This document shows, piece by piece, positions 1 to 6,348 of a stretch of DNA of 7,128 bases. Source of the stretch: Phycisphaerae bacterium. GTDB taxonomy: Bacteria > Planctomycetota > Phycisphaerae > Phycisphaerales > SM1A02. Position 1 is the stretch's first letter. Every line of letters begins with the position of its first letter. The position numbers and the translations under genes are program-made. The notes under the pieces are model-generated. The model ran no database searches. It worked only from the letters and a program-made list of their open reading frames with translations, and was not told the DNA's origin. The DNA is taken from assembly GCA_018665385.1 (NCBI GenBank), contig JABJDN010000023.1:1-7128 (forward strand), given 5' to 3'.

Positions 1-602
1 CTTGAGATAGATTCCCACTCTAATTCTCGCTTGGGCTTATATAAACTCGTTCTATACCTGGGTAATGTGTCGCCGAATTCGATTCCGCAATTGTGCGAGA
101 CATTCGCAACAGTCTTGCTCATTTGATCGGTTCTTCCAAATACAAAGGGGCATGCATTGAACGTTTCGATTATGGAATCATACTGCTGTTGCGTGACTAC
201 ATCTTGAGTATACATTGGCATACCAAGTAGGAACCGACAAATGCTATTTGCGTTGGAAGGGTGTTGGATATACTCGTAAAGTGTTTTTGGATATTGACTT
301 CCGACATTGTTTTGCCAGAGTTCTCTAAACATTTCTCGGTTTCCAAGGAAGCCGAATTCGGACTCGATTCGTTCGAGCGGGTTTCGAATCATCATGATGA
401 GTTGCTGATCTTGATATTGTTCGTTCGTGTCTGAGTCGAAAATATCACCACAATTTGATTTCATCTCTGTGTTTTCACCAAACATCTGAATATGTCTGTA
501 CAGCATGTTTGGGCTTGGTGGCTTCGGCGATCCACTAATTGCCATAAACAGGGTTGTCCCTCCTGTTTTCGGAACATGGATGATGATCGGACGTTTAGTC
601 AT
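1..602 (-). CDS. Sulfotransferase family protein, N-terminal part (3' end beyond the window)
   Basis: The minus strand is open from the ATG at 602-600 to the left edge, giving 200 codons with no stop, so the C-terminus is missing. Residues 6-19 form a beta-strand followed by HVPKTGGTTL, the 5'-phosphosulfate-binding loop of PAPS-dependent sulfotransferases. Residues 69-83 contain IRNPLERIESEF, which matches the second PAPS motif (R-x-P-x-x-R-x-x-S), with R73 and S81 as likely 3'-phosphate ligands. The stretch FVFGRTDQM near residue 153 is also usual in this family. The expected role is transfer of sulfate from PAPS to a carbohydrate or other acceptor; the acceptor cannot be told. No signal peptide or membrane segment is visible, so it is probably cytoplasmic. 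The start has no good Shine-Dalgarno sequence, and an in-frame TAA lies only three codons upstream, so this is the first possible ATG. It may be translated by coupling to the small ORF ending at 609. Confidence 0.85.
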   Translation of the reverse strand, partial: MTKRPIIIHVPKTGGTTLFMAISGSPKPPSPNMLYRHIQMFGENTEMKSNCGDIFDSDTNEQYQDQQLIMMIRNPLERIESEFGFLGNREMFRELWQNNVGSQYPKTLYEYIQHPSNANSICRFLLGMPMYTQDVVTQQQYDSIIETFNACPFVFGRTDQMSKTVANVSHNCGIEFGDTLPRYRTSLYKPKRELEWESIS

Positions 603-608
603 ACAGAT

Positions 609-764
609 TTATTTACCATCGCTCCATGAGGAGACAATCGTCCATCGTGTGATTAGAATCACGGGCACGCTTGGTTCGTAGTAGTTTGTAAAAAACCCAC
701 TAAAATCACCATCCGTAATTTGGAGATGTTCAACTGGGATCATGTTTGGTAAGTATTCGTTCAT
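609..764 (-). CDS. Small 51-aa ORF resembling the N-terminus of a cupin-like/JmjC (Cupin_8) protein; possible remnant
   Basis: The ORF begins at ATG 764-762, is bounded upstream by an in-frame TAA four codons before the ATG, and ends at TAA 611-609. The protein has a phenylalanine/tyrosine-rich segment DFSGFFTNYYEP (residues 20-31), then PVILITRW (34-41) and SSWSDGK at the end. This order (acidic-F-x-x-F, a proline-valine strand, then paired tryptophans) resembles the opening of Cupin_8/JmjC-like proteins, where an F..Y segment precedes a 'PVVI' strand and a 'W..W' element. The iron-binding cupin core that should follow is absent. It lies six bases before, and in the same frame as, the sulfotransferase ATG. 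It could be a truncated gene, a short leader-like peptide coupled to the sulfotransferase, or the front of a fused protein broken by the TAA. The codons read like real coding sequence, but the family match is by eye. Confidence 0.5.
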   Translation of the reverse strand: MNEYLPNMIPVEHLQITDGDFSGFFTNYYEPSVPVILITRWTIVSSWSDGK

Positions 765-820
765 CTGTTGCTTCTTTTATTCTTTTATCTATCGTACACA
801 ATACACTTCTTCCTTTATGT

Positions 821-831
821 CATAATATAAC
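821..831 (+). promoter_or_regulatory. Possible -10 region for the plus-strand operon
   Basis: The AT-rich stretch CATAATATAAC holds two overlapping hexamers, CATAAT (821-826) and TATAAC (826-831), each one base from TATAAT. It sits in the divergent gap just before the TPR gene. No convincing -35 box lies 16-18 bases upstream. If it is real, transcription would start near 833-838, which would favour the downstream start codons of the TPR gene. Confidence 0.25.
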
Positions 832-832
832 T

Positions 833-1975
833 ATGGCCTTAATGTCGCAAAAAAAACGAAGTGAGGGCAAGGGAATGCGGACAGCTGGAATCGTGCTTAC
901 TATTTTGGGTACCGGTATATCACTCGTGGTTGTATTTGTGCTTTTACGGTCTACAGGGCCAACGGCAATTCGACCAGCACTTGTGTCAGATCCCATCCTA
1001 CGCCCAACAATTCAAGCCTATGCAGATGCAGTGGATGCAAATCCAAGTGCGCCAAAGCCCCGTATGGAATTAGGAATGATATACGAAGGCGCGAATATGG
1101 ATGAACTTGCTGAACAAACGTACAAGCAGTACGTTGAACTCTATCCAGAGCGAGTTATTGGCTGGTATCGACTTGCCATCGTCCAGAGCAAACAAGGGGA
1201 AATCGAAAAGGCGATGGAGTCGCTAGCAATTGGTACAACAGTAGCACCTCCGAAGATGAGCGCTCCCCATTGGCAGTTAGCATTGTGGTATATCGATACG
1301 GGGCGGTTAGAAGAAGCCAAATCACAGTTAGACATTGCCCATGTAAAGAGACCAAATACGGTTCAAGTACAAATTGCAAGAGGTCGAATTGCACTTGAAG
1401 AAAACGACCCAGAGTTAGCTATCGAAATTCTAAACAAAGAACAATTGATATCAGCAGTTCCTGATGGATATGTATATCAATTGTTAGGCCGTGCATACAG
1501 AGCAAATGGAGAAGAAGAAAAATCAAGAAAGGCATGGAGTAGAGCCGGAGAAAAAAAACCAACTTGGTCAGACCCATGGACACAACTTGTAGTGGAACAT
1601 GTCGTTGGCTTAAATGCAATGCGACAAGAAATTATGAACCAGATGCAATTGAATAATATGCCTGAAGTTCGCCGACTTGTTGCTGAATATTTTACATACG
1701 ACAAAGACAACCGAGTTGTAAGGCGCCTCGATGCTTCGTGTGATGCAAAACAGGGGGAAGTGGCACAAGCGCTTATGAAATTCGTAACATTGATAAAAGA
1801 AGACAAGACAGATACAGTCACTATGGTTTTGCTAGCTAAATTACGTATGAGAGTTAATCAGTTTCAAACACCTACCGAAATTTCTATTACAAAAGAAATA
1901 CTTACTACAGTTCTAGAAATATCCCCAGAAAACAAGCAAGCGCCAGTCTTGCTAGATGCATTGATACAAGAATGA
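833..1975 (+). CDS. Membrane-anchored TPR-repeat protein, partner of the CRTAC protein
   Basis: The protein has 380 residues from the ATG at 833. A basic tail (KKR at 7-9) precedes one hydrophobic segment at about residues 17-39, giving a signal anchor with the rest in the periplasm. From about residue 74 to 245 there are some five tetratricopeptide-like helix pairs, for example around YKQYVELYP, WYRLAIVQSKQGEIEKAMES and LGRAYRANGEEEKSRKAW. The last 130 residues are helical but not clearly TPR. Such proteins usually act as protein-interaction scaffolds. Its stop overlaps the CRTAC start in an ATGA, and TPR-CRTAC pairing is familiar in environmental genomes. The frame is open further up to an ATG at 746, but that start would overlap the opposite-strand ORF and has non-coding character. 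ATGs at 842 and 875 are also possible; 875 has the best ribosome binding site. Its biochemical role is unknown. Confidence 0.88.
   Translation: MALMSQKKRSEGKGMRTAGIVLTILGTGISLVVVFVLLRSTGPTAIRPALVSDPILRPTIQAYADAVDANPSAPKPRMELGMIYEGANMDELAEQTYKQYVELYPERVIGWYRLAIVQSKQGEIEKAMESLAIGTTVAPPKMSAPHWQLALWYIDTGRLEEAKSQLDIAHVKRPNTVQVQIARGRIALEENDPELAIEILNKEQLISAVPDGYVYQLLGRAYRANGEEEKSRKAWSRAGEKKPTWSDPWTQLVVEHVVGLNAMRQEIMNQMQLNNMPEVRRLVAEYFTYDKDNRVVRRLDASCDAKQGEVAQALMKFVTLIKEDKTDTVTMVLLAKLRMRVNQFQTPTEISITKEILTTVLEISPENKQAPVLLDALIQE
863..867 (+). promoter_or_regulatory. Shine-Dalgarno-like GAGGG before the alternative ATG at 875
   Basis: GAGGG lies seven bases before ATG 875, which is in frame with the TPR protein. 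Starts at 833 and 842 have no such site. Using 875 would drop the basic tail but keep the membrane segment (MRTAGIVLTI onward), giving 366 residues. The start therefore remains open between these candidates. Confidence 0.35.
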
Positions 1976-3600
1976 AACTCACCGGTTTACTTTTCTTGTG
2001 TTGTATTGTTGGATGTTCGGATACTGCAGAACAAAAAGTAATCTTGGAACCATGGTTCGTTGATGAAGCGAAACAACGAGGATTTGATTTCGTGTGGGAA
2101 TCTGGTGCAGGAGATTTTCCGTATAACCCTGAGATTATTTCGGGCGGTGTAGCATTGCTCGATGTTGATGGAGATGAAGACTTAGATATTTATATGGTGC
2201 AAGGCGGTTCGGTGACGAATTCCGAGCAGTCGGCATTTCCAAATCATTTGTTCCTTAATGATGGTAATGGCAATTTTACAAATGTAACAAATAGTTCAGG
2301 AGCTGGCGATACGCATTTTGGAACAGGCATAACAACGGGTGATTACGATAACGATGGTGATGTTGATTTGTATATAACAAATGTCAAAGAAAATGTACTT
2401 TTGCAAAACGATGGTACAGGGCACTTCACAGATGTAACCGCTATTGCAGGAGTGGGTGATCCAAGGTGGAGTTCTAGTGCGGCTTTTTTCGATATGGACA
2501 AAGACGGCGACCTTGATTTGTATGTCGCAAATTACATCGATTGGGCACCAGATATTGAACGTGAATGTCCTGCAAAATCCGGTGTATTAGATTACTGCCA
2601 TCCCCAAGCGTATCGAGCTCCTGCGAAAGATATTTTGTACCGAAACAACGGTGACGGTACATTTGCAAATATTTCAGAAGAATCAGGCGTTCACGCTGTT
2701 TGGGGAAATGGGCTTGGAGTAGTAGTAGGTGATGTGAATGCCGATGGTTTTTTAGATGTGTTTGTTGCCAATGATGAAATGAATAATCAACTCTGGATTA
2801 ATCAAGGTGACGCCACTTTTATAGATGATGCAATAGTGTCTGGAGTTGCAGTCGATTCGAATGGTGCACCAAAGGCAGGCATGGGGACGGACTTTGCGGA
2901 TGTGAATGATGATGGATTGCTTGATTTAATTGTAGTTAATCTTTCGGGCGAATCAGATTCTCTTTTCATGAATCAAGGAGGCTGGTTTACGGATGGAACG
3001 CCTAGAAGCGGGTTGGCTACAATTTCTCGGCAATACACAAGGTTCGGTACTGGATTTCGTGATTTGAATAATGATGGTTATCTTGATTTGTACATGTCCA
3101 ACGGTAGGGTTCAGATGCCAGATGGAAAACAGCCTGCTGATCCCTATGCAGAACAAAATGTTCTCATTAAGGGTCTGCCTGGAGGCAAGTTTGTAGAAGT
3201 TGAACTTGGTGGCGTTGAGCATACAAGTCGCGGAATTGCGTACGGTGATGTGAACGGTGATGGTGCGATGGACATTGTTGTACTTAATAGAGATGCACCA
3301 GCGTACTTGCTTATAAACCAGAATCCAGAAGCCGGTGGATTTGTGAAGTTGCAGTTATTCAACGAGCATGGTGCGCCAGCACAGGATGCCGTTGTACGAT
3401 TTACCCTAGGAGACCGCAAAGTACGCCGTGAAGTACGTACGGGGGGTGGCTATTGTTCTGCACATGACCCATCGCTCCACATTGGTATTGGAGATGCAAG
3501 TGGAATTACAGGTGTTGAAATCACGTGGTCAAATGATTCAAAGCAATCAATTGAAGATTTGCATGCAGGTGAGGCGAGAACTGTTCACCAAGCAAAGTAA
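1972..3600 (+). CDS. CRTAC-type FG-GAP/VCBS repeat lipoprotein with C-terminal ASPIC/UnbV domain
   Basis: The 542-residue protein starts with a lipoprotein signal whose lipobox is IVGC, putting the lipid-modified cysteine at residue 15; the next residues are S and D. Seven calcium-binding loops of FG-GAP/VCBS type follow, each of D-x-(D/N)-x-(D/N)-x-x-x-D form, at about residues 64, 124, 174, 254, 310, 364 and 426 (for example DYDNDGDVDLY and DMDKDGDLDLY). This suits a seven-bladed, integrin-alpha-like beta-propeller. Between loops 3 and 4 lies the insertion usual in CRTAC proteins, with C199 and C209 (LDYCHP) possibly forming a disulfide. Residues about 455-537 are an ASPIC/UnbV domain, seen as GGGYCSAHDPSLHIGIGDA and then VEITWSND. 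No catalytic residues are evident; adhesion or glycan binding at the cell surface is a reasonable guess. Translation is probably coupled to the TPR gene through the ATGA overlap. Confidence 0.93.
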   Translation: MKLTGLLFLCCIVGCSDTAEQKVILEPWFVDEAKQRGFDFVWESGAGDFPYNPEIISGGVALLDVDGDEDLDIYMVQGGSVTNSEQSAFPNHLFLNDGNGNFTNVTNSSGAGDTHFGTGITTGDYDNDGDVDLYITNVKENVLLQNDGTGHFTDVTAIAGVGDPRWSSSAAFFDMDKDGDLDLYVANYIDWAPDIERECPAKSGVLDYCHPQAYRAPAKDILYRNNGDGTFANISEESGVHAVWGNGLGVVVGDVNADGFLDVFVANDEMNNQLWINQGDATFIDDAIVSGVAVDSNGAPKAGMGTDFADVNDDGLLDLIVVNLSGESDSLFMNQGGWFTDGTPRSGLATISRQYTRFGTGFRDLNNDGYLDLYMSNGRVQMPDGKQPADPYAEQNVLIKGLPGGKFVEVELGGVEHTSRGIAYGDVNGDGAMDIVVLNRDAPAYLLINQNPEAGGFVKLQLFNEHGAPAQDAVVRFTLGDRKVRREVRTGGGYCSAHDPSLHIGIGDASGITGVEITWSNDSKQSIEDLHAGEARTVHQAK

Positions 3601-3619
3601 CACATGCTATCCTGCGTAG

Positions 3620-4252
3620 ATGAAATATTTATTACTTATCGTATTGAGCATAGTTGTTGTCGGATGTGGTCCCCAAAAAGCTGAGATTCCGACTTGGCGT
3701 GGGTTTAAACAAGAATCACTTCCAAAAGGTTGGATTTTGTCAGACGATGGAGTGCTTACACACACCAAGGGTGGGGGAGACATTGTGACGGATAAGGAAT
3801 ACGACAACTTCATTCTAGAACTTGATTGGAAAATTTCAGAAGGGGGGAATAGCGGTATCTTCTTTCACGTCAGTGAAGATCACGATCATGTTTGGCTAGG
3901 TGGTCCTGAAATGCAAGTTCTTGATAATGAAGCGCATGCGAATGGCATGACTCCAGAGACAAGTGCTGGCTCGAATTATGCTTTGCACGCTCCCTGCGAA
4001 GATGTGACGAAACCAATCGGTGAATGGAATCACGTGAAGTTAGTTGTTGATGGTCCGCACGTAGAGCATTGGATGAATGGGACGAAGCTTCTTGAATATG
4101 ATTTATGGTCTGATGATTGGAAAGCGAGAGTTGCTGCAAGCAAATTCAAAGACATGCCACCATACGGACTTGGGACAACAGGCCACATAGCGTTGCAAGA
4201 TCATGGTGATATTGTCTCCTTCAAAAACATCACTGTAACCCCACTCAATTAA
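3620..4252 (+). CDS. DUF1080 lipoprotein, 3-keto-disaccharide hydrolase family
   Basis: This is a compact 210-residue protein. It has a lipoprotein signal with lipobox VVGC (lipid-modified C16, glycine next) and then one DUF1080 (3-keto-disaccharide hydrolase) beta-sandwich. Family signatures are all present in order: LELDWKISEGGNSGIFF (about 66-82), GPEMQVLDNE (95-104), GEWNHVKLVV (134-143), HVEHWMNGTKLLEYDL (147-162) and GHIALQDHGD (188-197). Characterised relatives cleave glycosides or disaccharides already oxidised to a ketone at C3 of the sugar, so the expected substrate comes from a glucoside 3-dehydrogenase. The location should be the periplasmic face of a membrane. The gene starts 19 bases after the CRTAC stop with no clear Shine-Dalgarno sequence. 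A cluster of histidines at 83-91 (HVSEDHDHV) is notable but of unknown role. Its length is normal for the single-domain form. The exact substrate cannot be read from the sequence. Confidence 0.92.
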   Translation: MKYLLLIVLSIVVVGCGPQKAEIPTWRGFKQESLPKGWILSDDGVLTHTKGGGDIVTDKEYDNFILELDWKISEGGNSGIFFHVSEDHDHVWLGGPEMQVLDNEAHANGMTPETSAGSNYALHAPCEDVTKPIGEWNHVKLVVDGPHVEHWMNGTKLLEYDLWSDDWKARVAASKFKDMPPYGLGTTGHIALQDHGDIVSFKNITVTPLN

Positions 4253-4285
4253 GGGTCAGACCCTGTACCCGACACTCGGTGGTAC
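4252..4285. repeat. Two adjacent inverted repeats, possible REP-like intergenic element
   Basis: Directly at the DUF1080 stop codon is a perfect palindrome, AGGGTC-A-GACCCT (4252-4264). It is followed at once by GTACCCGA-CAC-TCGGTGGTAC (4265-4285), an eight-pair stem with a two-base bulge and a three-base loop. Together they fill most of the 42-base gap before the epimerase gene. The GGGTC/GACCC core resembles short extragenic palindromes that recur in many genomes next to REP-associated transposases, although no transposase is visible here. There is no T-run after the stems, so it is not a standard intrinsic terminator. It could also stabilise mRNA or modulate translation of the downstream gene. 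Confidence 0.55.
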
Positions 4286-4294
4286 GATGCGGAT

Positions 4295-5290
4295 ATGACG
4301 AGACCAATGACAATGTTTACTGGGCAATGGGCGGACCTGCCACTTAATGAAGTGGCGAAGTTTATTGCAGAATGTGGGTACGATGGGCTAGAACTGGCTT
4401 GCTGGGGCGACCACTTTGATGTGCATGCCACTGCAAGTGAATTGAACAAAAAGTGGGAGCAATTGAAGAATTGCAACCTAGAGTGCTTTTCGATTTCAAA
4501 CCACCTTGTTGGACAAGCAGTGTGCGATGAAATTGATGAACGGCATAAATCAATACTGCCAGAAGCGGTCTGGGGAGACGGCGACCCAGAAGGTGTGCGC
4601 CAGCGTGCAGCAGAAGAAATGAAGCAAACGGCAAGAGCGGCTAAAGCGTTCGGAGTTCCAGTAGTGAACGGGTTCACTGGTTCATCTATCTGGGGTAAGT
4701 TTTACTTTTTCCCGCCAACCCCAGAGAGTGTTGTTGAAAAAGGCTTCGAAGATTTCGCAAATCGATGGATACCAATTTTAGATGAGTTTGAAAAAAATGA
4801 AGTAAAGTTCGCGCTTGAAGTGCACCCAGCTGAAATTGCATACGACATAGCAACAGCACAGCGAGCACTTGAGGCAGTCGATTTTCACCCAGCGTTTGGT
4901 TTTAACTTTGACCCAAGCCATCTGCTTTGGCAGGGTATAAACCCAACAAAATTCATAGATAAGTTTCCTGATCATATTTTCCATGTGCACGCCAAAGATG
5001 TTGCACTACGCACAGATGGCGAACGCGGCATTCTTGGTTCGCATCTACCTTTTGGTGATGCAGGTCGAGGCTGGGAGTTCCGGAGCGTAGGCAGAGGCGA
5101 TGTTGACTTCGATGACATCGTTCGCTCACTCAATCGTATTGGGTACGATGGACCGCTTTCTGTTGAATGGGAAGACGAAGGTATGGACCGAAGGCAAGGT
5201 GCTATGGAGTCCCTTGATTATTTGCAATCGATGGATGTCGTGCCACCATCAGGAGCTGCATTCGACGCTGCATTTTCGGAGCAAGCATGA
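4295..5290 (+). CDS. Sugar phosphate isomerase/epimerase family TIM-barrel protein (xylose isomerase-like/AP endonuclease 2 fold)
   Basis: The 331-residue protein opens with FTGQWADLPLNEVAKF and GYDGLELACWGDHFD, typical of this branch of xylose isomerase-like TIM barrels. Metal-binding positions expected of the fold are visible: E175 in FALEVHP, D206 and H209 in NFDPSHLLWQ, H232 in HVHAKD and E291 in LSVEWED. These would hold a divalent cation that promotes enediolate chemistry on a keto-sugar. Related enzymes such as E. coli YcjR act on 3-keto-glucosides produced by a partner dehydrogenase such as YcjS. The next gene here is such a partner and overlaps by four bases (ATGA), so coupled translation and a shared pathway are likely. 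No signal peptide is seen; the protein should be cytoplasmic. The ATG at 4295 lies ten bases after the inverted repeats and lacks a strong ribosome binding site; internal Met5 and Met7 are less likely starts. Isomerase, epimerase or lyase activity cannot be separated by sequence alone. Confidence 0.92.
   Translation: MTRPMTMFTGQWADLPLNEVAKFIAECGYDGLELACWGDHFDVHATASELNKKWEQLKNCNLECFSISNHLVGQAVCDEIDERHKSILPEAVWGDGDPEGVRQRAAEEMKQTARAAKAFGVPVVNGFTGSSIWGKFYFFPPTPESVVEKGFEDFANRWIPILDEFEKNEVKFALEVHPAEIAYDIATAQRALEAVDFHPAFGFNFDPSHLLWQGINPTKFIDKFPDHIFHVHAKDVALRTDGERGILGSHLPFGDAGRGWEFRSVGRGDVDFDDIVRSLNRIGYDGPLSVEWEDEGMDRRQGAMESLDYLQSMDVVPPSGAAFDAAFSEQA
5278..5281 (+). promoter_or_regulatory. Ribosome binding site GGAG for the Gfo/Idh/MocA gene
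   Basis: GGAG sits five bases before ATG 5287, inside the last codons of the epimerase gene. It supports that start and the ATGA stop-start overlap at 5287-5290. Confidence 0.6.
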
Positions 5291-6348
5291 CTAAGATTAA
5301 AGTCGCAATGGTTGGCGGGGGCATCGGCGGATTCATCGGTGAAATTCACCGAATGGCAATGCGATTAGACGACCGGTACGAACTAGTTGCCGGTGCTTTG
5401 TCTTCTGATGCAAAACGAGCGAAAGAAAGTGCTGCAAAACTTGGACTCCGTGGGTACGCAACTTGGCAAGAGCTTCTTGAAAAAGAAAAAGATTCGGTAG
5501 ATTGCATAGTTATTGTCACGCCGAACGATTCGCACGCTGAAATTGCAATAGCTGCGTTGCAAGCGGATTATCACGTTGTTCTTGATAAGCCAATGACCCG
5601 CACACTAGAGGAAGCAATTAGTTTGGCAGCAACGGCTGTTACATCAAACAGCAAGTTTGCGATGACCTATACCTACACAGGCTACCCTATGGTTAGGCAA
5701 ATGCGAGAACGCATTCTGAATGGAGACATCGGCAACATTCGAACAGTGAGCGTTGATTACAGGCAGGGCTGGTTGGCGGAACCAATTGAAAACGAAGGGC
5801 AAAAACAAGCAACTTGGAGAACTGATCCTAGTAAATCTGGATCCGGAGCACTTGGTGATATAGGTAGCCATGCCGAACAACTAGCCCGTTTCGTGACTGG
5901 TTTAGCAATCACGAAAGTTCGTGGTGATGTGCACTCGGTTGTCCAAGGTCGCAAGGTAGATGACCATGCTTGCGTACAACTCGAAATGGAACAAGGCGTT
6001 ATAGGCGACTTGGTTTGTTCTCAGATTTGTACTGGAGAACGCAACTCAGTCTCAATTCGAGTATGGGGCGATGAAGGTTCACTTTCGTGGAACCATAATT
6101 CCTGCGATGCACTGACAAGTACGGCGCCTGATGGAACAGAAACAATTTCGTATTGCGAGCTGAACCGTGCGCCATCTGGTCACCCAGCTGGCTTCGTCGA
6201 AGCGTTCGCAAACATATATACAGATTGTGCAAACCACATACAGGGTAAAGAAGCAACAATCATCGGCGTTGAAGACGGCTTAGCAAGCATGAAATGCATT
6301 CATGCAGTATTGCAAAGTCAGGAGTCTCAAACATGGCAAAATGTCTAA
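5287..6348 (+). CDS. Gfo/Idh/MocA family NAD(P)-dependent sugar dehydrogenase
   Basis: The 353-residue protein has an N-terminal Rossmann fold with the dinucleotide loop GGGIGGFIG (residues 10-18), then GEIHRMAMRLD and LVAGALSSD, a signature of the YcjS-like branch. VTPNDSH (78-83) and DKPM (100-103) follow. The catalytic-type lysine is K101; many relatives have EKP instead of DKP. The second domain carries GALGDIGSHAEQLARF (187-202), placing D191 and H195 where this family keeps its proton-transfer pair. The expected reaction is NAD(P)-linked oxidation of a sugar or cyclitol hydroxyl, C3 of a glucoside in the best-known relatives. No Tat or Sec signal is present, so it should be cytoplasmic. 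It overlaps the epimerase gene by four bases and the ThuA-like gene by sixteen, which argues for one operon. The length is normal and the frame is intact. Other substrates, such as inositol or other polyols, remain possible. Confidence 0.94.
   Translation: MTKIKVAMVGGGIGGFIGEIHRMAMRLDDRYELVAGALSSDAKRAKESAAKLGLRGYATWQELLEKEKDSVDCIVIVTPNDSHAEIAIAALQADYHVVLDKPMTRTLEEAISLAATAVTSNSKFAMTYTYTGYPMVRQMRERILNGDIGNIRTVSVDYRQGWLAEPIENEGQKQATWRTDPSKSGSGALGDIGSHAEQLARFVTGLAITKVRGDVHSVVQGRKVDDHACVQLEMEQGVIGDLVCSQICTGERNSVSIRVWGDEGSLSWNHNSCDALTSTAPDGTETISYCELNRAPSGHPAGFVEAFANIYTDCANHIQGKEATIIGVEDGLASMKCIHAVLQSQESQTWQNV
6320..6324 (+). promoter_or_regulatory. Ribosome binding site AGGAG that fixes the ThuA-like start at 6333
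   Basis: AGGAG lies eight bases before ATG 6333. The same frame is open to an earlier ATG at 6294, but that start lacks a comparable site and would put 13 extra residues before the lipoprotein signal peptide. This site therefore decides the start. Confidence 0.75.

Noticed and set aside
1551..1558. Eight-A run in the TPR gene as a programmed frameshift site
   Set aside because: The reading frame continues normally with TPR-like sequence on both sides, and no alternative frame gives a meaningful product.
1477..1821. 114-codon minus-strand ORF inside the TPR gene
   Set aside because: It lies wholly antisense to a well-supported coding frame, has a low-complexity Ser/Thr/Arg composition and shows no recognisable motif.
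2160..3290. Repeated GATGTTGATGG/GATAACGATGG-like tracts as DNA repeats
   Set aside because: They encode the repeated calcium-binding loops of the FG-GAP protein, so the repetition is at protein level and not a separate DNA element.
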